A DNA stretch of 64,000 nucleotides from Gammaproteobacteria bacterium (GTDB lineage: Bacteria; Pseudomonadota; Gammaproteobacteria; Coxiellales; Coxiellaceae). Shown here one piece after another: positions 50,731 to 59,212 of the stretch. The notes beneath the pieces are model-generated. The model ran no database searches. It was not told the origin of the DNA and saw only the letters and a program-made list of their open reading frames with translations. How positions within the stretch are numbered: the stretch's first letter is position 1; each line of letters starts with the position of its first letter. The DNA is taken from the NCBI GenBank assembly GCA_030425685.1, contig JAUIAD010000009.1, positions 1-64,000 on the forward strand, in the 5' to 3' direction. The position numbers were made by a program, and so were the translations under genes.

Positions 50731-53439
50731 ATGAGAAAGAAAGAGGTTGAGGCGAAAGCAAATGGCGACCGATATATTAAGCAGATCAATACAGTATATG
50801 AAGAGGTTAGAAATCTACAACAGATTGTCGATGTGTCAGAACATCTACCAGAAATTACAAAGGCGGTTGCCTTGTTGAAATCTATGGTTCATTTGTTTTC
50901 GGCCTCAGTACCAAAGTCAGTGAATAATCTTTATCTGTTAAATGAGGATCAATACAGTACGTTAGCTGAGTTGGTTGAGCGGCGTGTCAGCCATGAAACT
51001 GCCGGTGGTTATTATACGCAACCTAGCATTATTGCTGAATTATCCTTACCTTTATTAGGTCGGCGGGGATATGTAGACACAGCAGTTCTAACGAACAATC
51101 CGAATCATGTTGATGATATTAAAGCGTTTATGTTAGCTATGGATAAGTTAAATCTTTCTCTAAGTAAACTCTTTGAGTTCTCGATTACTGAAAATGATTT
51201 GCAAGCGCTTACGTTTTTGAGCCAAGATCCTGGTGTAGAAGCAAAAATGAAAGCCGAAAGTTTTTATCGCAGCGGAGTGGAACGGATTGTCAGGGTTGTT
51301 GAGGCCTTTGAAATGGCTCAACAAGACTTACATACGCAGTTTATAATGCGCTCAAACCATAATAACGCTGCGTCTTCGTCTCAGAAGGAATACTGTGATT
51401 ATTTTTCTGTATTGGCTGAGAATAATGATGATGCTGTCAAAACACAGGCGTTTTATAAAAATGTGCTTAAAGAGGGTATTGTTAGCTTTGAGCAAGCAGC
51501 TGCCTTGGGGCACCCTTTAGCAGCAAGAATTATTGGCATTGCTAAGTTGAGTGGCATGATAATTTTTAATAATGTTTGTGTGCAAGATGATTATACGAAA
51601 AATATTGCTGAAGGCCTCTCTTTGCTTGAGGGGGTAGCCGATACTTTGCATTGTAAGCTTTCTGCTTACACTCTTGCGGAACACTTTCTTGAAAGCGAAG
51701 ATATTGATAATGCCATTAAGTGGCTTGCTAAAGCAAAAGCGTATGGCAGTCAAAATGCAGCGCCGGAAAAATTAGCAATGCTGCTTGAGGAAGGTTTTGT
51801 TAGTATAGGTGGCGAACAACTATTGCCAGCAAAGTCACCTAAAGTTGCTGCAATTCTTTCTGGAGACAATGAAGAAAAATTCGCTCCTTTATCACAAGCG
51901 CAAATTGCTTCAGTTAAGTCAAAAGAGCCTCTTGAGATAGATGCTAAAAGAGAATTGGTTCCTGCCCTTGCGCAAGCCGTTAAAGATAATAATACAGTGG
52001 AAGCAGAGCGATTGTTAAAACAAGAGCATGCAGATCCTAATATGTTAGAAGAGACTGCTAGTGGCATGTTGCCACTTTTAACCCTTGCTGTTCGTATGCG
52101 CTCTTTGCCTATGGTAAAGCTGCTTTTAAAGTACGGTGCAAACCCGAATGCAAGATGTGTAGTTGAATTCCCTAAAAACTATAATGTTATGCAGGCTGTT
52201 TTTGACGGCCCCAGTTATAGTGATGATGCTATGATCGCGGTTTCAAACTATAAAAAGATGCATGATGCTAGCGTTGTTTATTTAATTCTAGAAGAGTTAA
52301 TTGCGTATGGGGTAGATCTTAATGCCCCTATGGAGGATCAAAGCACTGGGTGCCGTCCTATTCATCAAGCAACGCTTGATAACAATTTGTATATGATGAA
52401 AATATTGATCGCTAATGGTGCTAGTTTGCAAGTTAGTGATGGTATGCGCACTCCACTGTATTTAGCTTTATACCCACAGTCATATTGTGAAGAAAGCACT
52501 GTTAAACTTTTGCTTGATGAAGTCGCTATGGTGGGTGATAAAAATTCCCCGTTATATTTTGAGAATGAAAACATTTCAAGAGTGCAGCTGGTTCATCGCG
52601 AGAATATTGCAATCCACCAGGATAAAATATTAGAAATACTTGCAGCTAATGCTCCAGGCAAGGCTTTGGATTATATTGAGAGAAACGTTGGTAAGCTCGT
52701 GAAACAATTGTCCGGCTGGAAAGAGATCATGTTAATAATATTTTCCGGCAATGATAAAACATCAACGCGTAGAGCGTTGGCGCTGTGCGAGCAGTACTAT
52801 GACTTTGATAGTGGTGATTTTAATTCTAGGTTTCTTTACTTTCTCAAGCATGGCAATTTAGATAATTTTGTACTTGGCGAATTTGTTGGTGTAAATTTTG
52901 GTAATATGAAAGATGAGAAAGATAAAGTGCTTCCTTTTCTTAAAGTGCACCCCTCACCGTTTCATGATTTATTAATGATGGCTATAGCTAAAGGGAATAA
53001 GGTTTGTGCGGCCTATTTTTCAACGACTTTTAGAATGGGTGTTTCCGATAATGCTGTTTGGCAGAAGGTGGTTGATGCTATGCTAGCTGATGCTGATGCT
53101 GATGCTGATGCTGATGCTGATGCTGATGCTGAGGTGGTGGAAGAAAAAGAAAAGGCTTCTGTAGCGTCTGCATCCAGTACTGCGGTGGATAATAGTGCTG
53201 CTGTTGATGTGTATGACCCTGTTTTAGCAAGGGAGGCAAAGGGTAGTGCAACCAATAATAATGCTGCTTCATTTTTTGCTGCTTACGATGGTGGGGCGCA
53301 TGTAGATGCGGTGAGCGCGTCAAGTGCGTCGCCAAATATTAATTCTGCTTCTTTTTGGCAAGGTAATGATAATGGGAGTGTTCAGGAAACTGGCCAGTCT
53401 TCTGGTGCTAGTGCTTCGCCGGATTGTATTTTACCTTGA
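50731..53439 (+). CDS. Ankyrin-repeat effector candidate
   Basis: A 902-residue protein without signal peptide. The N-terminal 400 residues are helical, with Sel1-like pieces (AIKWLAKAKAYGSQNAAPEKLAMLLEEG). Ankyrin repeats follow: about 446-480 (PLLTLAVRMRSLPMVKLLLK, GANPN), 539-570 (PIHQATLDNNLYMMKILIAN, GASL) and 574-600 (TPLYLALYPQ). After about 780 come seven Asp-Ala pairs from a hexamer repeat, an acidic block, and an Ala/Ser/Asn-rich disordered end. GGAGAAGGG precedes the ATG. Ankyrin proteins are frequent host-directed substrates in Legionella and Coxiella. The upstream PmrA-type box supports that role. Confidence 0.75.
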   Translation: MRKKEVEAKANGDRYIKQINTVYEEVRNLQQIVDVSEHLPEITKAVALLKSMVHLFSASVPKSVNNLYLLNEDQYSTLAELVERRVSHETAGGYYTQPSIIAELSLPLLGRRGYVDTAVLTNNPNHVDDIKAFMLAMDKLNLSLSKLFEFSITENDLQALTFLSQDPGVEAKMKAESFYRSGVERIVRVVEAFEMAQQDLHTQFIMRSNHNNAASSSQKEYCDYFSVLAENNDDAVKTQAFYKNVLKEGIVSFEQAAALGHPLAARIIGIAKLSGMIIFNNVCVQDDYTKNIAEGLSLLEGVADTLHCKLSAYTLAEHFLESEDIDNAIKWLAKAKAYGSQNAAPEKLAMLLEEGFVSIGGEQLLPAKSPKVAAILSGDNEEKFAPLSQAQIASVKSKEPLEIDAKRELVPALAQAVKDNNTVEAERLLKQEHADPNMLEETASGMLPLLTLAVRMRSLPMVKLLLKYGANPNARCVVEFPKNYNVMQAVFDGPSYSDDAMIAVSNYKKMHDASVVYLILEELIAYGVDLNAPMEDQSTGCRPIHQATLDNNLYMMKILIANGASLQVSDGMRTPLYLALYPQSYCEESTVKLLLDEVAMVGDKNSPLYFENENISRVQLVHRENIAIHQDKILEILAANAPGKALDYIERNVGKLVKQLSGWKEIMLIIFSGNDKTSTRRALALCEQYYDFDSGDFNSRFLYFLKHGNLDNFVLGEFVGVNFGNMKDEKDKVLPFLKVHPSPFHDLLMMAIAKGNKVCAAYFSTTFRMGVSDNAVWQKVVDAMLADADADADADADADAEVVEEKEKASVASASSTAVDNSAAVDVYDPVLAREAKGSATNNNAASFFAAYDGGAHVDAVSASSASPNINSASFWQGNDNGSVQETGQSSGASASPDCILP
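53089..53130. repeat. Hexanucleotide tandem repeat (GATGCT)x7
   Basis: Seven perfect GATGCT units inside the ankyrin gene encode Asp-Ala pairs. Length changes by whole units keep the frame, so this is a probable length-variable site. Confidence 0.9.
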
Positions 53440-53481
53440 TGGAAGTCGACGGGTCGGTAGTATGGTTAAATGGAGTTACTA

Positions 53482-53588
53482 GCAGCGCCGACTTTACGCA
53501 ACGACGCAAAGGGGCGCGGCGGCGCAACGAAAATTATAATCGTTGCGCCGCCGCGCCCCTTTGCGTCGTTGCGTAAAGTCGGCGTAGC
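53482..53588. repeat. Long stem-loop, family member C
   Basis: Arms of about 45 bp (GACTTTACGCAACGACGCAA, GGGGCGCGGCGGCGCAACGA) pair nearly perfectly around an AT-rich centre. It is a relative of members A and B, placed after the ankyrin gene and 119 bp before the next PmrA-type box. Confidence 0.85.
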
Positions 53589-53706
53589 ATTAAAGTGTGT
53601 AAAAGCTTTTTATAGACCCGTCAAACACGATTAGATCCAAGCGCAACCCCCTTCAAAATCACTCTAAAACCTCATGTTTAGAGTAATTTTAACGTAATTC
53701 CCAATC

Positions 53707-53739
53707 CTTAATTTTACGTTAATGTTCCAATGGTAATCT
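53707..53739 (+). promoter_or_regulatory. PmrA-type box and extended -10 for the 53772 gene
   Basis: CTTAATTTT-AC-GTTAATGTT (53707-53726), 7 nt ending TGG, then TAATCT (53734-53739), 33 nt before the start codon. Confidence 0.7.
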
Positions 53740-53771
53740 TATGAGCAAATCTTGTAGTTGGAGTAATAACG

Positions 53772-55748
53772 ATGCGTTTCGGTCTATTTCGTAATAATCA
53801 GCAAGTTGAAAGCTTGAAGTACAGGATAGAGCAATTAAATACGCCATTGGCGTGCGATGACGGTAAGTTTATCAATTTGGATCAAGTAGTCGAGTTTTCA
53901 TCTCAAGTGCGGAGGAATAAACAGCATAGTTTAAGAAGCTATTTATTAGACATGGTAACAAGCAATAAAACCAAGGCTGAAGATATTTTAACATTATTGG
54001 AACAAAACCCTGTAAAGCAAGAAGGTTTGGTAAGTGCCTTAAATAAAAATAGAAAAGCGCGCAAGAAGGAGCAAACCGTAGGGGGGCAAATTTTGTCTCA
54101 GATCTTGTCTGCTAGAAGTGAAAGTAAATCAGATAAAGGTGTTGCTGAAGATCCATTGGCTCATTCGGAAAGCAAACAAGTAGGAAGGAATGATTCGCAA
54201 GTAGAAGGGGCTGAAGAATATAAAAGTGAATTTACTGATAGGCTGCAAACACTATTAACAGAGGTGCAGTCTTTGGCAAGTGACATTAAACCGTATGATG
54301 GCCCTGATTTAGTTCAAATGGGAGATGGTTTGGTGCAATCTCTATGCCAATCCCAACTAGCTGGCGATAGTAATGCGTTAGGTGGTCTGACTGAGTCTAA
54401 GGGTGAAGATCATGACCCAGGCCAGTTCCATTTGGATGGTGACACCCGTGCAAAAGATAGACCTAAAGTTGCTGAAGTTATTGCAGGTGTTAGTCCTAGG
54501 GATTACCGCATTGAAATCTATGATAAATTTCATCAAGATCCTAACATACACCTATCAGCTAGTTATGAAGTCAATGAGGCAAAAGAGGCAAAGCTAAAAG
54601 ACGGTCAGTGCAGTAAACCTATTCAGCATTACAAATTAGGGGCGCCCATAGTTGATGGATGGCGACCACTAACGACCTTACTAACCGGTGATGGTGTTGC
54701 TAATATACAAGCAGATTTTGACTATCAGCTAGGTTATTCGCCGCAAGCTAAGCAGTGGTTTATTAAGCCTGATAAGGATGATCACCGCGATGAGTACTAT
54801 GTTGATTATCATTTGCTGACAAGTTATGGGCTTAAGGAAAAGCCGACACTCAAGATGCCGGATAACATCGAAGCTTATAAAACGTTGCTGAAAAATTTTG
54901 AATTGGGTAATCCTAAGAAGAAAGAGCAGCTTGAAAATGCGTTCCAGCAACTGACGGTGCCTGAACGTTTTGCTGTGTTGCAGGCATTCTTTGATGTGAC
55001 CCATAAGCCTGGTCCTGTATACGAAAAAAATGCTGAGCTTTTTAATTGTTTGCTAAAAAATCATGAGGCTTTAGTTTGTCGGCATAGATCAGTGTTGATG
55101 ATGGGGCTTGTGGATTCGCTGGGTATCAGTGAGGGGGTGGTGATGAATTCTAATGGGTTGCATGCTGCTATTGAATATCATGATCCTGTTAGTGGCATAG
55201 ACTGCTATATTGACCTCGGTGGTGGTGGGGAGGCGATGCCAGTATACAATTTTGCTATGACGGATTTACTAACTAAGAAGTTAGACGTTGTAGGGTTTTG
55301 GAAAAGCCTTTCGACCAGCGTATTTGACCGTGAAGACTTTGTACAGATCGATGTTGTTCGCGGTTTTGATGCTTGTCTTATGACTCAGTGTGCTTTTAAT
55401 CCTGTTGGTGATTGTGTCTATTTTAAACTGTCCAATCCGGCCAATATGACTAACGGAGAATTTGCTGTTAGCGTTAAAATGCTAGAGAGGCATCAGCAAT
55501 ATGTTCAAATTGTCAGGAGGTTGGGTGGTCAGGTTGAGCCACCAGAAACTAAGGGAGGTGGTCAGGCTATGATATTTAGCCTGAATAGGGATAAAGCGCT
55601 AATCGCCCTTAATTTGATGCATAAAGTAGAATGTAAGTACGCTGAATCATTTCAGAGCTGTTGTGTAAAATACGATAATGTTCTTTTAAGCGCAAAAGAG
55701 GAATTGGAGAGTGCGGTGCCTCAATTGGATTTAGGGCTGAGATATTAG
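53772..55748 (+). CDS. Effector candidate with transglutaminase-like Cys-His-Asp triad
   Basis: A 658-residue soluble protein starting MRFGLFRNNQ, like the two paralogues at 17253 and 19319. The first 250 residues are charged and low in structure. In the C-terminal half, LVCRHRSVLMMGLVDSLGI (Cys436), NSNGLHAAIEY (His464) and DCYIDLGGGG (Asp481) reproduce the order and spacing of a transglutaminase-like/papain-like catalytic core. Such domains cross-link, deamidate or cleave proteins. I do not recognise the whole protein, and the triad is a pattern match by eye. A clear PmrA-type box precedes the gene, and GGAG serves as ribosome binding site. Confidence 0.65.
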   Translation: MRFGLFRNNQQVESLKYRIEQLNTPLACDDGKFINLDQVVEFSSQVRRNKQHSLRSYLLDMVTSNKTKAEDILTLLEQNPVKQEGLVSALNKNRKARKKEQTVGGQILSQILSARSESKSDKGVAEDPLAHSESKQVGRNDSQVEGAEEYKSEFTDRLQTLLTEVQSLASDIKPYDGPDLVQMGDGLVQSLCQSQLAGDSNALGGLTESKGEDHDPGQFHLDGDTRAKDRPKVAEVIAGVSPRDYRIEIYDKFHQDPNIHLSASYEVNEAKEAKLKDGQCSKPIQHYKLGAPIVDGWRPLTTLLTGDGVANIQADFDYQLGYSPQAKQWFIKPDKDDHRDEYYVDYHLLTSYGLKEKPTLKMPDNIEAYKTLLKNFELGNPKKKEQLENAFQQLTVPERFAVLQAFFDVTHKPGPVYEKNAELFNCLLKNHEALVCRHRSVLMMGLVDSLGISEGVVMNSNGLHAAIEYHDPVSGIDCYIDLGGGGEAMPVYNFAMTDLLTKKLDVVGFWKSLSTSVFDREDFVQIDVVRGFDACLMTQCAFNPVGDCVYFKLSNPANMTNGEFAVSVKMLERHQQYVQIVRRLGGQVEPPETKGGGQAMIFSLNRDKALIALNLMHKVECKYAESFQSCCVKYDNVLLSAKEELESAVPQLDLGLRY

Positions 55749-55948
55749 TTTTTCTTCAGTGTTGATTGAATTTCGGTCAGTATTCTTCATCCTATGACCA
55801 TTAGTGCTCGTCATCCCGTGATCAATTCGAAAGGTGACGGTGGCGGTACAATGTAATGGCGGTGGTATGTAGGGACAATCATTAAAGGTTTGTTCAAGGA
55901 CGCCGCATGGGGTAGGATATGGCTATTTTCGCCATTAAAGAGAAGATT

Positions 55949-57361
55949 ATGCTGGATTTACCTTTGAAAACTCGCTTTTGTCCTAGCCCTACTGGGTTGA
56001 TTCACCTTGGCAATGCGCGCACAGCATTGTTCAATTATTTGCTATCGCATAGTGTTGGCGGTGAGTTCTTATTGCGCATTGAGGATACCGATCGAGAGCG
56101 TTCAAAAGTTGTCTATGAAGATGCTTTAAAAGTGAATCTACGTTGGCTTGGCTTGCAATGGGATGAAGGTCCAGATGCTGATGAAGGCAATGGCCCCTAC
56201 CATCAATCTCAACGGCAAAATGTTTATGATGACTATTACGGCCGTCTACAAGCGGCGGGTAAGGCTTATCCTTGTTTTTGTTCGCCAGAGCAGTTGGCGT
56301 TAACGCGTAAAATACAGCGTGCAGCGGGCAAACCGCCGCGTTATCCTGGAACGTGTCGAGCATTGTCGCCAGAAGATATTGAAAAGAAAAAAGCGGATGG
56401 GCTAAAACCAACCCTACGTTTTCGTGTGCCAGATGATGAGATGGTGACATTTACCGATTTAGTGCGCGGCGAACAGCGCTTTGCTACCAATGATATCGGT
56501 GATTTTATTATTCGCCGTACTGATGGTACTTCACCGTTTATGTTTTGTAATGCTATTGATGATGCTTTAATGGAAGTATCGCACGCGCTGCGTGGGGAAG
56601 ATCATTTAACTAATACGCCGCGACAAATTATGATTTTAGAATCCTTAGGTTTAACCGCGCCGACTTATGGGCATATTTCCTTGATCGTTGCTCCCGATGG
56701 TAGTCCTTTATCAAAACGCCATGGTAGTCGTAGTATCCGCGAATTGGAAGAATCAGGTTATTTGTCTATCGCTGTTGTTAATTACTTGGCGCGTCTGGGG
56801 CATTATTATAAAAATGAAAATTTTATGAGTTTGTCTGAATTAGCAGCGCAGTTTCAAATAGAATGTCTCAGTAAATCACCGGCGAAATTTAATGCGCAAC
56901 AATTAAATTACTGGCAAAAAGAAGCAGTATCGCGTTTGGATAGTGCAGAACTGTGGGCCTGGTTGGGTAAGAAGGTGCAGGATCTTGTGCCAGTCGATCT
57001 ACAATCATTGTTTGTTGAAACCATACAGCCCAATATTGTCTTTCCACAAGATGCGCAACAGTGGGTAGATGTTTGTTTTGCTAAGAGCGCTTTGCCATGG
57101 AGTGATGAGCATAAAGCGATATTATCCGCAGCGGGTGAAAATTATTTTAATTTAGCGAAAGAAGCCTATAATGAATATAAGAGTGATTATCACAAAGTAA
57201 TTAACCACATTAAGTCAAATGCTGGTGTTAAAGGCAAAGCCTTGTTTCAGCCATTGCGTGTGGCGTTAACGGGGCAAAAGCATGGCCCTGAATTGGATAA
57301 ATTACTACTGTTAATCAACCCACAATTTATTGAGCAGCGTTTGCAGGAAGCAACTAAATGA
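55949..57361 (+). CDS. gltX: Glutamate-tRNA ligase
   Basis: Class I aminoacyl-tRNA synthetase charging tRNA-Glu. It has [21 protein letters not shown] with the HIGH-like HLGN, the CPCF-type region [10 protein letters not shown], and LSKRHG as the KMSKS-like loop. I start at [10 protein letters not shown] after GAGAAG; an upstream ATG (55919) with AGGA would add ten residues. The 470 residues fit. The stop overlaps the next gene by 4 bp (ATGA). Confidence 0.95.
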   Translation: MLDLPLKTRFCPSPTGLIHLGNARTALFNYLLSHSVGGEFLLRIEDTDRERSKVVYEDALKVNLRWLGLQWDEGPDADEGNGPYHQSQRQNVYDDYYGRLQAAGKAYPCFCSPEQLALTRKIQRAAGKPPRYPGTCRALSPEDIEKKKADGLKPTLRFRVPDDEMVTFTDLVRGEQRFATNDIGDFIIRRTDGTSPFMFCNAIDDALMEVSHALRGEDHLTNTPRQIMILESLGLTAPTYGHISLIVAPDGSPLSKRHGSRSIRELEESGYLSIAVVNYLARLGHYYKNENFMSLSELAAQFQIECLSKSPAKFNAQQLNYWQKEAVSRLDSAELWAWLGKKVQDLVPVDLQSLFVETIQPNIVFPQDAQQWVDVCFAKSALPWSDEHKAILSAAGENYFNLAKEAYNEYKSDYHKVINHIKSNAGVKGKALFQPLRVALTGQKHGPELDKLLLLINPQFIEQRLQEATK

Positions 57362-57816
57362 AAATAAATTTTATCGAAAAATATAATCTTGAAAAACACC
57401 CAGAGGGTGGTTATTTTCGCCGTACTTATGTATCTGAAAATGAGTTCGGTTCTTCTATTTATTATTATTTAGAAAGTGATGATTTTTCAGCTTGGCACTG
57501 CTTAACAGGCAATGATGAGATGTGGCATTACTATTCGGGCAGTAGTCTTACGTTACACTTAATTAGTCCGCAAGGTGAGTTGACGCATCAGATCTTAGGT
57601 GATCCATTAAAAAATGAGTCTACCAAGCCGCAAGTGTTGGTGCCAGCGGGATATTGGGTCGCTTGTGAAGTGGATAACCAGAATGTATATAGTTTTGTTG
57701 GTTGCACGGTGTGGCCAGAATTTACTTTTGAAAAATATAAGTTGGCTAAAGCAGCCGAGTTGCTAGAACTTTTTCCACAACATAGTTGTATTATCAAACG
57801 TTTAACAAGGCAATAA
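57358..57816 (+). CDS. DUF985 cupin-family protein
   Basis: A 152-residue cupin (Cupin_5/DUF985). The family opening [19 protein letters not shown], the metal-type pattern [17 protein letters not shown] and the ending [16 protein letters not shown] are clear. The molecular role of this family is not established, although a sugar- or nucleotide-related enzyme is possible. It is coupled to gltX by a 4-bp overlap and cysS begins 2 bp after, so the three form one operon. Confidence 0.88.
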   Translation: MKINFIEKYNLEKHPEGGYFRRTYVSENEFGSSIYYYLESDDFSAWHCLTGNDEMWHYYSGSSLTLHLISPQGELTHQILGDPLKNESTKPQVLVPAGYWVACEVDNQNVYSFVGCTVWPEFTFEKYKLAKAAELLELFPQHSCIIKRLTRQ

Positions 57817-57818
57817 AG

Positions 57819-59201
57819 ATGTCATTAGTTATTTTTAATAGTCTAACCAAGCAAAAAGAAGTCTTTAAACCGGTAGAAGCAGGCAAAGTGAAAATCTATG
57901 TTTGTGGTATGACGGTTTATGACTTATGCCATATTGGCCATGCGCGTTCGATGATAACGTTTGATGTTATTACGCGCTATTTGCGTACGCGTGGTTTTGA
58001 TGTTGTGTATGTGCGTAATATTACTGATATTGACGATAAAATTATTAAGCGGGCGAATGAAAATGGTGAAGATAGCCATGTGCTTGCTGAGCGCTTTATA
58101 CAGGAAATGATAAAAGACGAAAAAGCGTTAGGAAATTTAACGCCTGATCATGAACCGCGAGCGACAGAGCATCTGGATCAAATTATTGCGTTAGTCGAGC
58201 GGTTATTAGATAAAGGCGCGGCTTATGTCGCTGACAATGGTGATGTCTATTTTGATGTGCGTCAATTTAAAGAGTACGGCAAATTATCAAACCGTAATCC
58301 GGATGAGCTGCGCTCAGGTGCGCGTGTTGAAGTCAATGCTAGTAAACGCGATCCCTTGGACTTTGCTTTATGGAAAATTGCCAAGCCGGATGAACCCAAA
58401 TGGCCTTCACCATGGGGTGATGGACGACCAGGTTGGCATATTGAGTGCTCGGCAATGTCAACACATATGCTTGGGCAACCCTTTGATATTCATGGTGGTG
58501 GTTTGGATTTAAAATTTCCGCATCATGAGAATGAAGTGGCGCAGTCAGAAGCAGCGCATGATAAGACCTTTGCTAATATTTGGATGCATGCTGGTTTGTT
58601 AAAAATTGATGGTGAAAAGATGTCGAAGTCGCTTGGCAACTTTTTTACTATCCGTGAAGTGTTGCATAATCACTCTGCAGAAGCTGTGCGCTTTTTTATG
58701 TTATCCAGTCATTACCGTAGTCCAGTTAATTATTCGCATGATAATTTGTTTAAAGCACACCAGGCTTTGGTTGGCTTGTATACGGCGATGCGCGATTTGC
58801 CCGTTGTGGCAGAAGCTGGCACTGAGGCTTATGTAGAAAAATTTAATGCAGTGATGGATGATGATTTTAATACGCCGGAAGCATTTTCCGTTTTGTTTGA
58901 AATGGCGCATGATATTAATCGTTTGCGTGAGCACAATAAATTGGATCAAGCTGCAGCGCTTGCTGCGGGTTTAAAACGCTTTGGTAATATTTTTGGTGTT
59001 TTGCAACATGATGCTAATACCTTTTTGCAAGGTGGTGAAGATGCTGAAAAGCATGCGCAAATCGATGCCTTGATTGCACAGCGACAACAAGCAAGGGCGG
59101 ATAAAAACTGGGATGAAGCAGATAAGATCCGCCAGCAATTAAGCGATATGGGTATTGTTATTGAAGATAGCAGTGGCAAAACGACCTGGCGTCGTCATTA
59201 G
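57819..59201 (+). CDS. cysS: Cysteine-tRNA ligase
   Basis: Class I synthetase charging tRNA-Cys. It shows [18 protein letters not shown] (zinc Cys and HIGH), [10 protein letters not shown], the zinc-site segment WHIECSAMS with [15 protein letters not shown], and KMSKSLGNF. Start [10 protein letters not shown] after AAGGC gives 460 residues, equal to the E. coli enzyme. A longer frame that overlaps the cupin gene is not needed. Confidence 0.96.
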   Translation: MSLVIFNSLTKQKEVFKPVEAGKVKIYVCGMTVYDLCHIGHARSMITFDVITRYLRTRGFDVVYVRNITDIDDKIIKRANENGEDSHVLAERFIQEMIKDEKALGNLTPDHEPRATEHLDQIIALVERLLDKGAAYVADNGDVYFDVRQFKEYGKLSNRNPDELRSGARVEVNASKRDPLDFALWKIAKPDEPKWPSPWGDGRPGWHIECSAMSTHMLGQPFDIHGGGLDLKFPHHENEVAQSEAAHDKTFANIWMHAGLLKIDGEKMSKSLGNFFTIREVLHNHSAEAVRFFMLSSHYRSPVNYSHDNLFKAHQALVGLYTAMRDLPVVAEAGTEAYVEKFNAVMDDDFNTPEAFSVLFEMAHDINRLREHNKLDQAAALAAGLKRFGNIFGVLQHDANTFLQGGEDAEKHAQIDALIAQRQQARADKNWDEADKIRQQLSDMGIVIEDSSGKTTWRRH

Positions 59202-59212
59202 ACGGTGTTAGG

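Noticed and set aside
53078-53335. Minus-strand frames with His-Gln or Ser-Ala repeats
   Set aside because: These arise from the antisense of the GATGCT hexamer repeat inside the ankyrin gene.
56031-56450. 139-codon minus-strand frame inside gltX
   Set aside because: Antisense shadow of a conserved synthetase gene.
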